From: Candidatus Albibeggiatoa sp. nov. NOAA
GTDB lineage: Bacteria; Pseudomonadota; Gammaproteobacteria; Beggiatoales; Beggiatoaceae
Assembly: GCA_025800385.1 (NCBI GenBank)
Contig: JAOXRS010000063.1
Coordinates: 1 to 64,000, forward strand
Length of the DNA: 64,000 bases
Reading direction: 5' to 3'
Below are positions 9,201 to 17,218 of the stretch, piece by piece (the first letter of the stretch is position 1; every line of letters begins with the position of its first letter). The translations under genes and the position numbers were made by a program. The notes beneath the pieces are model-generated. The model worked only from the letters and a program-made list of their open reading frames with translations, was not told the DNA's origin and ran no database searches.

Positions 9201-11296
9201 ATGCGCTACCCCCTGAAGTAAACGAAGATACAGCAATTATCCAACAATTAGAAACGCTGCTAAACAAGCCCTTAGATGAAACCAGTCTAAATAATGTGAT
9301 GGGCAAGCGAAATTATTATGCTGTGGATGAAAATAATCGTATTGTGGGTTTAAACTTATCTCGTTCGGGCTTATCAACCATTCCTGAAGCAGTCTTTTCT
9401 TTAAGATATTTAAAAAGATTATCCTTGTCACAAAATCAAATCTCGCAATTACCCGCAGAAATAGAACAACTCATTTATTTAGAACAATTAGATTTAAGTG
9501 ATAATCGGCTTGATAGCCTTCCGAACGAAATAGGTGAATTGGCTCGGTTAAGAATACTAACCCTAAGTCGTAATCGGTTGAGCAATTTACCCTCAGAATT
9601 GGGACAATTGAGCAAATTGCGAGAGCTATATATCAGTGAAAACCAACTCACTGCATTACCTGTTGAAATTGGACAATTACAAAGTTTGGCATTCCTAAAT
9701 GTATATGATAACCAACTTACAACTGTACCCGCAGAAATAGGTCAACTCACGCATTTGAAAGGCCTATATTTAGCGGATAATCAACTCACCAGTTTGCCGT
9801 CTGGTCTTGGGTTATTGCAAAATTTAACCGTATTGTGGGCGCAAAATAACCAATTGGCCACTTTACCGAGGCAGTTGGGGAATTTACAACCGACAACACA
9901 ATTATGGATTTGGAACAACCCATTACAACAACCTAGTTCCGCTGTTGCTGAGCAAGGGATTCAGGCGATTCGAGATTATTTTGATACATTGATTAGTCAA
10001 TTAAACCAATTGCCACCCAATGAATTGACGGATTTAGAGATTATTTTGTTATTGGAGCAACAGTTAAGTATTGATCTTCAAATAGCGGGCAATGAAGAGA
10101 GGTTTTATGCAAATAGTTATAAACTAAACGAGCAACAGCAAGTTTTTGAGTTGAATTTAAATTATTTGGATTTAACTGAAATCCCTCAGGCTATATGGTT
10201 CTTAGATAATTTACAGACATTGCATTTATATAATAATCAAATTACAGCGTTATCTGCTGATATTGCCAATTTGCAGCTGTTAACCACTTTGTCTTTGGGA
10301 GGTAACCCATTAACAGACTTACCCGCAGAAATAACTCAGTTGCAAAATTTAACCTCACTAAGCATGATTAATAATCAGTTGGTTGAAGTTCCTGATGAAA
10401 TCATGCAATTACAAAATTTAACAACACTTAATTTAAATAGTAATCAGCTCACAACTTTACCCGCTGAAATTGGGCAACTACAGAATTTAATAAACTTGGA
10501 TATATCTCAAAATCAGTTAACCACGTTGCCAGCTGAGATGGGTCAGTTACAGAATTTAGCGGAATTACATTTATATAATAACCAATTAGCCACATTGCCA
10601 GCTGAGATAGGTCAGTTACAGAACTTAGCGAAATTACGTTCATATAATAACCAATTAACCACATTGCCAGCTGAAATAGGTTTATTGAAAAACTTAGTAG
10701 ACTTGCATTTATCTAATAACCAATTAACCGTGTTACCACCTGAAATAGGACAATTACAAAGTTTAGTCAGTTTGGATATGTCTTATAATCAGTTAACCGC
10801 ATTGCCAGCTGAAATAGGACAGTTGCAAAGTTTAGCCAGTTTGGATATGGCTCACAGCCAATTAACAATGTTACCACCTGAAATAGGACAATTACAAAGT
10901 TTAGCCAGTTTGATTATGTTGGGTAATCAATTGGCAACACTACCTGCTGAAATTGGGCAATTACAAAACCTAACCTTTTTAGAGGTTGGGCATAACCAAT
11001 TAATCACGTTACCTGCTGAAATTGGTAATCTACAAAACTTAACAAGCTTATCTTTATCAAATAATCAATTAACCGCTTTTCCGCCTGAAATTGGCAATTT
11101 GCAAAACCTAGAATATTTGAGTTTTTCACAAAACCAGTTAACAGCATTACCACCTGAGTTTGTTAATTTACAGTTAAAAGAAATTGGCTTTTTTGATTTT
11201 AGTGACAATCCGTTAGTAGACCCACCTGCTAGTATTGTTGGCCAAGGTATAGAGGCAATCAGAGCCTATTTTGCCGACCAAAGTCGTCAGCAATAG
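6233..11296 (+). CDS. Giant exported leucine-rich-repeat protein with three LRR modules (paralog 2)
   Basis: This 1687-residue protein is the tandem copy of the preceding gene. The first 24 codons are nearly base-identical, and the signal peptide and N-terminal beta-rich domain (about 26-250) differ at only scattered positions, whereas the LRR arrays have diverged in sequence and repeat number. The architecture is again three N-cap/LRR/C-cap modules, with C-caps near residues 967, 1229 and 1659-1687 (all G-I-x-A-I-R-A/D-Y-F). The third module holds almost exact 69-bp unit repeats at 10531-10668. The last residues, A-D-Q-S-R-Q-Q, are the same as in paralog 1. Conserved ends with a variable middle suggest selection or recombination acting on the binding surface. 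Export is strongly supported; function is unknown. Confidence 0.92.
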   Translation: MTTRRPWYTYSVLLYLCLSSLLAHANDCSPNQCDYNIALENTGTYRFNAALPDDSTAGIVGISLNTNALSHFSTSSIANLEKSAVHWVSFSLPEPQIITFIPHNHSDATQNVLAALYQIIDGERVAFYEPTLMSSGQEHITPELAAGDYIAEITSADGSTIQVGLDVAGNNVQFQTTGGWNQPDTDTFVLFDSYATTSTVQFSILFADNYPVSGASQPLSTIATIDSQGQADIIWDSSDIPKQPIIASDLAIIQQLEQELNIQLQDLSGTAKLNGLTKRIFSGSFFSSNQSVNTDLGYITDNDGNIVGLILEGLRLDYIPAPVFQLKNLTKLSLYDNNLSSIPAEIAQLEQLRILNLGKYFIREYSALDTFPIEFAQLKNLQALNLDYNKLLILPSEVLQLDSLQVLSLSGNDSFTFPPEINQLTELKVLDLQNCNLYLFPLEVTQVPHLEQLNLDHNHISTLPPEIGQLQNLQYLSVEDNYIENLPVEIGQLQNLKTLLLSSNYLVDGLPQTFGQLQNLERLKLGINHEIKVLPIEITQLTNLADLHIYGSFETIPASIGQLQNLKYLSLYSNLPTLPPEIGQLQNLTDLTLSVATNDTAFYLPDEFAQLQNLNHLTLAGSYREGSTLPPVIGQLSNLASLSIIGGFTAIPAEIGQLQNLTVLSFKHAGLEIIPSEIGQLSRLEVLDLSFNKLTELPIELTQLQSLAALHLESNQLQALPTEIGQLNNLITLNLKDTQLQILPVEIGQLNNLITLNLKGNQLHTLPAEIGQLRNLNQLFVNHNKLQSIPSDIGQLKQLKQLSFESNQITAFPIEVTQLSQLNYLSIGFNPLTHLPADIGQLTNLSELVAYDIKLTSLPMEIGQLHNLTGLNLASNQLQSIPSEIGKLQNLTELSLRVNQLQSLPPEIGLLKNLTRLYIGYNQLQSLPAEIGQLQNLTALWINNNELVDLPREIGNLHDSCSTSFDENPLKRPPLEVAKQGIAAIRAYFDALPPEVNEDTAIIQQLETLLNKPLDETSLNNVMGKRNYYAVDENNRIVGLNLSRSGLSTIPEAVFSLRYLKRLSLSQNQISQLPAEIEQLIYLEQLDLSDNRLDSLPNEIGELARLRILTLSRNRLSNLPSELGQLSKLRELYISENQLTALPVEIGQLQSLAFLNVYDNQLTTVPAEIGQLTHLKGLYLADNQLTSLPSGLGLLQNLTVLWAQNNQLATLPRQLGNLQPTTQLWIWNNPLQQPSSAVAEQGIQAIRDYFDTLISQLNQLPPNELTDLEIILLLEQQLSIDLQIAGNEERFYANSYKLNEQQQVFELNLNYLDLTEIPQAIWFLDNLQTLHLYNNQITALSADIANLQLLTTLSLGGNPLTDLPAEITQLQNLTSLSMINNQLVEVPDEIMQLQNLTTLNLNSNQLTTLPAEIGQLQNLINLDISQNQLTTLPAEMGQLQNLAELHLYNNQLATLPAEIGQLQNLAKLRSYNNQLTTLPAEIGLLKNLVDLHLSNNQLTVLPPEIGQLQSLVSLDMSYNQLTALPAEIGQLQSLASLDMAHSQLTMLPPEIGQLQSLASLIMLGNQLATLPAEIGQLQNLTFLEVGHNQLITLPAEIGNLQNLTSLSLSNNQLTAFPPEIGNLQNLEYLSFSQNQLTALPPEFVNLQLKEIGFFDFSDNPLVDPPASIVGQGIEAIRAYFADQSRQQ

Positions 11297-11317
11297 TCGT
11301 TATTTCTAAAAATGTAG

Positions 11318-11340
11318 AGGCAGGATGGTCTATCTTGCCT
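11318..11340. terminator. Hairpin between convergent LRR genes
   Basis: AGGCAGGAT (11318-11326) pairs with ATCTTGCCT (11332-11340) with one wobble and a 5-base loop. It is followed by TTTA and lies 22 bases after the stop of paralog 2. It could serve as a two-way terminator, since the next gene is convergent. Confidence 0.5.
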
Positions 11341-11426
11341 TTACTTTGTACGTGCTTATTTAAATTGATGTTGCAATTGACCTCAGAAGCAAAAAAGCAC
11401 CAGATATATTATTTAGCTGGTTTTAT

Positions 11427-13988
11427 TCATGGCTCACCATTTGCCCGCTTTAATAATTCTAAGTCATTGGTTTTGCCACCTCTTGATATATAAAATCCAG
11501 ACAAACGATGGTTAGGTTTAACAGACGCTGGGATACCTTGGAATTGATTATCATTTAATTTTAAAGTTCTTAAATATTCCAATTGACTAAATGACTTAGG
11601 CAGTACTTGTAGCTGGTTATGGCTTAAGTCTATATTGTTTGCATACCGTATTTGTCCAAATGATTCAGGTAAAACTCGTAATTGGTTATGAGCGAGATTT
11701 AATGTCCGGACTCTATTTCTATACAATTGTCCAAATGATTCAGGTAAAGCCTGTAACTGGTTATGACTAAGGTTTAACTGATATGTCATACAATTTTGCT
11801 GTCCAAATGATTCAGGTAGAGCTTGTAACTGGTTATGACTAAGATTTAACTGAGATATATTACAGCTTGGCTGTCCTGGTATTTTAGGTGGCGTTTGTTG
11901 GTTATGACTCATTTGCTGTCTAAACTCAGGTAAGGTTTTTAATTGATTATGGCTCAAGTCTATATTGCCCGCACGCTCCAATTGTCCAAATAATTCAGGT
12001 AAAGTTTTTAATTGATTATGGCTCAGGTCTATATTGCCTATATATTCCAATTGCCCGAACGATTTTGGTAAGGTTTGTAATTGATTATGGCTCAAGTCTA
12101 TATCGCCCAGATTCTTCAATTGTCCAAATAATTCAGGTAAGGCTTTTAATTGATTATGGCTCAGGTCTATATTGCCTATATATTCCAATTGCCCGAACGA
12201 TTCAGGTAAAGTTTTTAATTGATTATGGCTTAAGTCTATATTGCCCACATGCTTCAATTGTCCAAACGATTTTGGTAAAGTTTTTAACTGATTATGGCTT
12301 AAGTCTATCTTAGATACATATACTATTTGTCCCAATGATTCTGGTAAAACTTGTAGCAAATTATGACTCAGATTTAATTTCTTTAAATTATTCATCTGCC
12401 CCAATGACTTAGGTAAGATTTGCAGTCGATTATGGTCGAGGGTTAATTCTCCTAAACCCTTCAATTGTTCCAGTGACTCTGGTAAGGTTCGTAATTGATT
12501 ATGGCTGAGTATTAATCTACTTAAATGCTCCAACTGTACGAATGATTCTGGTAAATTTCGTAGCAGATTATTATGAACACTGAGAAACCATAAGTTTGAT
12601 AACTGCCCAAAAGAAGCAGGTAGTTTTTGCAACTTATTATTGCCTAAGTCTAAAGTATCTAATTCTTTACACTGGTTAAGCGATTCAGGCAAAGTATGCA
12701 ATTGATTGTTGTTTAAAGATAACCATTTCAATTTTTGTAACTGGCTAATCGAATTGGGTAAAGTTTGCAACTGGTTATTGTTTAAAGATAACCACTTCAA
12801 TTTTTGTAACTGGCTAATCGAATTAGGTAAAGTTTGCAACTGGTTATTGTTTACATATAACTGGGTGAGGTTCTGTAGTTGGCCAAGCGACTCAGGTAAA
12901 CCTATGAGTTGATTCTTGCCTACGTGTAAATGGGTGAGGTTTTGTAGTTGACTTATTGATTCAGGTAAACCTGTGAGTTGATTTTTACCTACATGTAAAT
13001 GGATGAGGTTTTGTAGTTGACCGATTGATTCAGGCAAACTGGCAAGTTGATTATTGTCTACATATAACTGGGTGAGGTTTTGTAGTTGACTTATTGATTC
13101 AGGTAAACTGGCGAGCTGGTTATTATCCATATGTAAATAATGAATATTTTTCAACTTGCTAAGCGCATCAGGGAATATTTTGAATTGATTATGACTTAAA
13201 TCTAAATTAGGCAATATAGATAGCTTTGCAAATGACTCAGGTAAATCTTGTAGTTGGTTATTCGCCAAATTTAAAAGGCTCAACTCTTTTAGCTGCCCCA
13301 ATGAATCAGATAATTGTTCTAGCTGATTATTTTCTAAAGACAAATATCTTAAATTTTGTAATTGTCCCAATGATTCAGGTAACTTACGCAGATGATTACC
13401 ATCTAAATCTAAATAAATCAGATTATGAAGTTGCCCCAATGATGCAGGTAATTTGTCTAGCTTATTACGGCGTAAATCTAAAGCCTCTAAGCTTTGCAGT
13501 CGCCCAATAAAAGATAAATCATGTTTAACTTTTGTATCTTGAAATAATAGAATTTGTAAATGCTTGAATGAAGTCATCAATTGAGTAACCGATGGCGGCA
13601 AGTTTATTTCTATGAATCTCAAGCCAACGACTTGCTTGTTTTCATTGACTGCATAGGCGGCATCCATTCGACTAGCGTAGCAGCTTATTATTTCAGATAG
13701 GTTCTCCTCTGAATCAACCGTTTCTGTTGTGGTTTCTTGCTCTTGTTCTTGCTCTTCGAAGTGACGGTAGTAATTTCGCGTTTTATAAAAGCTAAGCGTC
13801 GCTTGCTTGGGATCATAATCTTCAGTAATGCCTTCTATCGGTATTTGTTGCATCATTGGCATACCCAGTAGTTCTTTTATTTGGCTGATAATTTCTAGGT
13901 CTTCGGATGCGTGAACAGGTGATAGATACGTCAGCATCATAACCAGCACAATAAATATACGCATTTGCGAATACAGTTTAAGTTGCAT
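11427..13988 (-). CDS. Exported leucine-rich-repeat protein with N-L-S-H-N-Q-L type repeats
   Basis: This 853-residue protein has a signal peptide ending P-V-H-A near residue 27. It lacks the beta-rich domain of its neighbours and goes straight into an N-cap (E-D-L-E-I-I-S-Q-I-K-E-L-L, residues 29-41), an acidic Gln/Glu-rich spacer (near 75-90), then LRRs from about residue 130 to 830. Its repeat consensus, L-P-E-S-F-G-Q-L-x-x-x-x-x-I-D-L-S-H-N-Q-L, differs from the L-P-x-E-I-G-Q-L-Q-N-L of the neighbours. The Roco-type C-cap is missing; the end is R-G-G-K-T-N-D-L-E-L-L-K-R-A. It is the only LRR gene of the cluster on the minus strand and is divergent from the next one. DNA-level repeats are strong, including a 59-base stretch that occurs twice exactly. 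Probably secreted; ligand unknown. Confidence 0.9.
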   Translation of the reverse strand: MQLKLYSQMRIFIVLVMMLTYLSPVHASEDLEIISQIKELLGMPMMQQIPIEGITEDYDPKQATLSFYKTRNYYRHFEEQEQEQETTTETVDSEENLSEIISCYASRMDAAYAVNENKQVVGLRFIEINLPPSVTQLMTSFKHLQILLFQDTKVKHDLSFIGRLQSLEALDLRRNKLDKLPASLGQLHNLIYLDLDGNHLRKLPESLGQLQNLRYLSLENNQLEQLSDSLGQLKELSLLNLANNQLQDLPESFAKLSILPNLDLSHNQFKIFPDALSKLKNIHYLHMDNNQLASLPESISQLQNLTQLYVDNNQLASLPESIGQLQNLIHLHVGKNQLTGLPESISQLQNLTHLHVGKNQLIGLPESLGQLQNLTQLYVNNNQLQTLPNSISQLQKLKWLSLNNNQLQTLPNSISQLQKLKWLSLNNNQLHTLPESLNQCKELDTLDLGNNKLQKLPASFGQLSNLWFLSVHNNLLRNLPESFVQLEHLSRLILSHNQLRTLPESLEQLKGLGELTLDHNRLQILPKSLGQMNNLKKLNLSHNLLQVLPESLGQIVYVSKIDLSHNQLKTLPKSFGQLKHVGNIDLSHNQLKTLPESFGQLEYIGNIDLSHNQLKALPELFGQLKNLGDIDLSHNQLQTLPKSFGQLEYIGNIDLSHNQLKTLPELFGQLERAGNIDLSHNQLKTLPEFRQQMSHNQQTPPKIPGQPSCNISQLNLSHNQLQALPESFGQQNCMTYQLNLSHNQLQALPESFGQLYRNRVRTLNLAHNQLRVLPESFGQIRYANNIDLSHNQLQVLPKSFSQLEYLRTLKLNDNQFQGIPASVKPNHRLSGFYISRGGKTNDLELLKRANGEP
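12006..12202. repeat. Exact 59-bp repeat inside the LRR array, offset by two LRR units
   Basis: Bases 12006-12064 and 12144-12202 are identical, 138 bases apart, which is two 69-bp LRR units. Third-codon positions are also identical, pointing to recent duplication or gene conversion rather than selection on protein alone. Confidence 0.85.
12712..12849. repeat. Tandem duplication of one 69-bp LRR unit
   Basis: Bases 12712-12780 and 12781-12849 differ at two positions only. The unit encodes one 23-residue LRR (W-L-S-L-N-N-N-Q-L). This is direct evidence of recent single-repeat expansion. Confidence 0.88.
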
Positions 13989-14074
13989 GTAATTCCTCCT
14001 GATTATGTCATACCAAACTTATATGTAATCCTATTATAACCATACTTATCATTCATCATTAATTACGCTTTCCC

Positions 14075-14139
14075 TTGCAATTCCTCACGATCGCTTATAG
14101 TCTTAATGCAATCCTTTAATTTTTTCTGGAAAAAACATT
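14075..14139 (+). promoter_or_regulatory. Promoter/leader copy C of the LRR family
   Basis: TTGCAA at 14075-14080 and TATAGT at 14096-14101 (15-base spacer) are followed by CTTAATGCAATCCTTTAAT and a weak GGAAA before the ATG at 14140. Similarity to copy D extends further upstream (ATTAATTACGCT versus ATTAATCACGCT), so at least 85 bases of the control region were duplicated. Confidence 0.6.
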
Positions 14140-17037
14140 ATGACAATTCAACAATCTGGGTACATTTACGGCATTCTGCTGTATTTGTGCTGTAGCTCGT
14201 TATTGCTTCACGCTGACGAATGTACAACAAATCAATGTAACTACACTGTTTCTTTTAATGATGCAGGTTATTATCTTGCAAAAGCCTCATTACCTGAATC
14301 AGGTCAAGCAGGAATGTGGGGCTTATCGATTATCATTAACTCTGATGGAGCAGAATCTACAAACCTTGGTGGTTTAAGTACAGGTTCAAATAGTCACGCA
14401 CAAAATAATGTGTCTAGTTGGATCGCATTTTATTTGCCTGAGTCTCAAGTTTTAACATTTACCCCTTTCAATTATTTAAGTCCTGAAAAAGCCGTCGTTG
14501 TATCGCTATATCGAAATACTGAAAATGGACGTACAGCACTTTACGAGCCGACTTTAATTAATTCAGAACAAGCATTTACCACTCCAACAATATTAGAGTC
14601 AGGTTTTTATGTGGCTGAAATCACCAGTACTGACGGGCAAGATTTATATACAGGTTTATCAATAAAAGGTGAGCAATTATCCAATATTACTAATGGGGGA
14701 TGGATTGAGCCGAACGCGCCAGAAGGCTTTATATCTTTTTATATACCCAAGCCCAGTACGGTACAGTTTAATCTTACTTTTGCCGACAATTACGCAACGC
14801 TAGGTGCAAGCCAACCGCAACTTGACATTGATTTCATTGACGTGACTTCAGGCCAACGTTCATTGTTATGGCAATTGTATGATGGCACTGCTAAGCCAAT
14901 GGATGCTTCAGTGATTGATCCTGAAGACTTAAGTGATATAGAAATTATTCAGCAGATTGAAAAGCTTATAGGCAAGACATTAAATCAAATTAGCATTGAT
15001 AAAGTGGCTGAGAAAACCTTTTTCTCTCAACCTGCATTTGTATCTGGCTATTCATTTGAAAATGGTTACACATTAGATGAGGCAAATAATGTGATCGGGC
15101 TTAACCTAAATAGAGTCGCTAATTATTTTTCTCAAAAACAAGTCGTCCGACTATTAGATTTAATATTCTCATTGAAGCACTTATCTAAATTAGGCTTATA
15201 TGAGAATAGAATAGAGACATTACCATCGAAAATGACGCAGTTAACCCATTTAACCGTTTTGGATTTGCAGTCTAATAGGATAATTGTATTGCCTGCTGAA
15301 ATAGGTCAATTACATAGCTTAAGAGAATTAAATCTTGCTGATAACCCACTCATTGGTTTACCTGCTGAGTTTGGTCAGTTGCAAAATTTAACAAACTTAT
15401 TGATGCCTAGCAACTTTGATACTCTACCTGCTGAGTTTGGTCAATTACAAAACCTAAAAAAATTAAAGCTGTTTACACAGCGAATCGCTACATTAATTCC
15501 TGTCATCGCACAATTGCCTAATTTAACTGAACTCTATTTATCAGGTGTTAGAAGTTTACCGCCTGAAATCAATCAGCTACAGAACATCAAAGCATTATTT
15601 GTATTGAGTAATAGATTCACATCCATACCGCCTGAAATTGGTCAATTGACAAACCTTACTGTTTTAGATTTGTCTGGAGATATAGCGGATATAAGTGATA
15701 CTGCTTATAGCGGCAGAAAACAACTAACGCATTTACCAGCTGAAATAGGTCAATTACAAAATCTAACCAAACTAAATGTTGCTCATGCTCAACTATCTAC
15801 TTTGCCCGCCGAAATAGGTCAGCTACAAGCTTTAACCGAATTAAATATAAGTCAAAATCAGTTCTCTGCTCTCCCAGCTGAAGTAACTCAGTTACAAAAC
15901 CTGACCAAGTTAAATATAAGTCAAAATCAATTTACTGTTTTTCCAGCAGAAATGACTCAGTTACCCAACTTACAGGAGCTGTCTTTATATAATAATTCAT
16001 TGACAAATTTGCCCGCTGAAATAGGACAATTGCAAAGCTTAACTCGGTTAGGTTTATCTGGTAATAACTTAACAAGTTTGCCACCAGAAATTGGTTTTTT
16101 ACAGAATTTAATTTGGCTGAATTTGACGGTTAACAGTTTAACAACATTGCCACCAGAAATTGGTCAACTGCAAAGTTTAATAGAATTGCATTTATCTGAT
16201 AACTCACTAACAACTTTACCACCAGAAATTGGGCAATTACAAAACTTAACTCAATTAAACGTTAACAACAATCAATTAACCGTGCTTCCCTCTGAAATAG
16301 GTCAGTTACAAAGCTTAACTGGACTTCGTTTAGATCATAATCAATTGACGGCCTTACCACCAGAAATTGGACGGTTGCAAAGTTTGGTGAGATTAAATGT
16401 AGGCCTTAACCAATTAACAACATTACCTTCAGAAATTGGGCAACTACAAAATTTAATAAGTCTACATGTATCCAATAATAAGGTAACAACGCTACCAGCT
16501 GAAATAGGACAATTGCAGAATTTAACCGAGCTATTTTTACCGAATAATAACTTAGCTGTTTTACCTGCTGAAATTGGACAGTTGCAAAGCTTACAGGGAT
16601 TATTTTTATCTGATAACTCACTGACAACTTTACCACCAGAAGTGGGAAATTTACAAAATCTAACTAAATTAAATGTGAGCTTCAATCAATTAACAGCGTT
16701 GCCACCCGAAATTGGACAATTACAGAACTTAGCTGAACTCAGTTTAACTCGTAACCAGCTGACAACACTGCCATCTGAAATAGGCCAGTTACAAAACTTA
16801 ATTGGATTAGGTATAAGCAATAACCAGTTGACAACTTTACCCCCAGAAATTGGGCAGTTAATCGCATTGCAAAGTTTCATACTAATGAATAACAAAGTAA
16901 CTGCATTGCCCAAAGAAATTGCAAATTTGCCAGATCATGTATCGATTACAGCATATGGTAATCCTTTGCAACACCCACCTTTGGGGATTGTGCAAGTAGG
17001 CATACCTGCCATTCGAGCATATTTTGCTAATCGGTAA
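14140..17037 (+). CDS. Exported leucine-rich-repeat protein, single module
   Basis: This 965-residue protein has a signal peptide ending L-L-L-H-A near residue 25. Residues 26 to about 260 are the family beta-rich domain, recognisable by C-T-T-N-Q-C-N-Y, G-Q-A-G-M-W-G-L, N-G-G-W-I-E-P and F-A-D-N-Y-A-T-L-G-A-S-Q-P. An N-cap begins near 264 (D-I-E-I-I-Q-Q-I-E-K-L). LRRs of 23 residues fill about 341-930, and the Roco-type C-cap occupies 941-965 (N-P-L-Q-H-P-P, G-I-P-A-I-R-A-Y-F). It has one module where the giant paralogs have three. It is preceded by promoter copy C and followed by a hairpin and promoter copy D, so it is probably its own transcription unit. Likely periplasmic or surface-bound; ligand unknown. 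Confidence 0.91.
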   Translation: MTIQQSGYIYGILLYLCCSSLLLHADECTTNQCNYTVSFNDAGYYLAKASLPESGQAGMWGLSIIINSDGAESTNLGGLSTGSNSHAQNNVSSWIAFYLPESQVLTFTPFNYLSPEKAVVVSLYRNTENGRTALYEPTLINSEQAFTTPTILESGFYVAEITSTDGQDLYTGLSIKGEQLSNITNGGWIEPNAPEGFISFYIPKPSTVQFNLTFADNYATLGASQPQLDIDFIDVTSGQRSLLWQLYDGTAKPMDASVIDPEDLSDIEIIQQIEKLIGKTLNQISIDKVAEKTFFSQPAFVSGYSFENGYTLDEANNVIGLNLNRVANYFSQKQVVRLLDLIFSLKHLSKLGLYENRIETLPSKMTQLTHLTVLDLQSNRIIVLPAEIGQLHSLRELNLADNPLIGLPAEFGQLQNLTNLLMPSNFDTLPAEFGQLQNLKKLKLFTQRIATLIPVIAQLPNLTELYLSGVRSLPPEINQLQNIKALFVLSNRFTSIPPEIGQLTNLTVLDLSGDIADISDTAYSGRKQLTHLPAEIGQLQNLTKLNVAHAQLSTLPAEIGQLQALTELNISQNQFSALPAEVTQLQNLTKLNISQNQFTVFPAEMTQLPNLQELSLYNNSLTNLPAEIGQLQSLTRLGLSGNNLTSLPPEIGFLQNLIWLNLTVNSLTTLPPEIGQLQSLIELHLSDNSLTTLPPEIGQLQNLTQLNVNNNQLTVLPSEIGQLQSLTGLRLDHNQLTALPPEIGRLQSLVRLNVGLNQLTTLPSEIGQLQNLISLHVSNNKVTTLPAEIGQLQNLTELFLPNNNLAVLPAEIGQLQSLQGLFLSDNSLTTLPPEVGNLQNLTKLNVSFNQLTALPPEIGQLQNLAELSLTRNQLTTLPSEIGQLQNLIGLGISNNQLTTLPPEIGQLIALQSFILMNNKVTALPKEIANLPDHVSITAYGNPLQHPPLGIVQVGIPAIRAYFANR

Positions 17038-17067
17038 CTGTTTTTGAACAAGATTAAATAGATGTTT

Positions 17068-17099
17068 GGATAGATAGGATATTTTAATTTTGTCTATCC
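17068..17099. terminator. Hairpin after LRR gene
   Basis: GGATAGA (17068-17074) pairs with TCTATCC (17093-17099), followed by T's. It sits about 30 bases after the stop codon. It is part of the AAGATT...GGATA...TATCC repeat type that recurs at 24317-24347. Confidence 0.5.
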
Positions 17100-17152
17100 T
17101 TTAATCTGGGTAATTTTGTTCTAACTATATTTATCATTAATCACGCTATCCC

Positions 17153-17218
17153 TTGCAATTACTCATGATTGCTTATAGTCTTAATGCAATCCTTTAATTT
17201 TGTATTAGAAAAAACATT
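17153..17218 (+). promoter_or_regulatory. Promoter/leader copy D of the LRR family
   Basis: TTGCAA at 17153-17158 and TATAGT at 17174-17179 (15-base spacer) are followed by CTTAATGCAATCCTTTAATTT and the gene start at 17219. It is closest to copy C. Confidence 0.6.

Noticed and set aside
12006..12849. Regular 69-bp repeats considered as a CRISPR-like or satellite array
   Set aside because: The repeats are coding LRR units without constant repeat/variable spacer structure.
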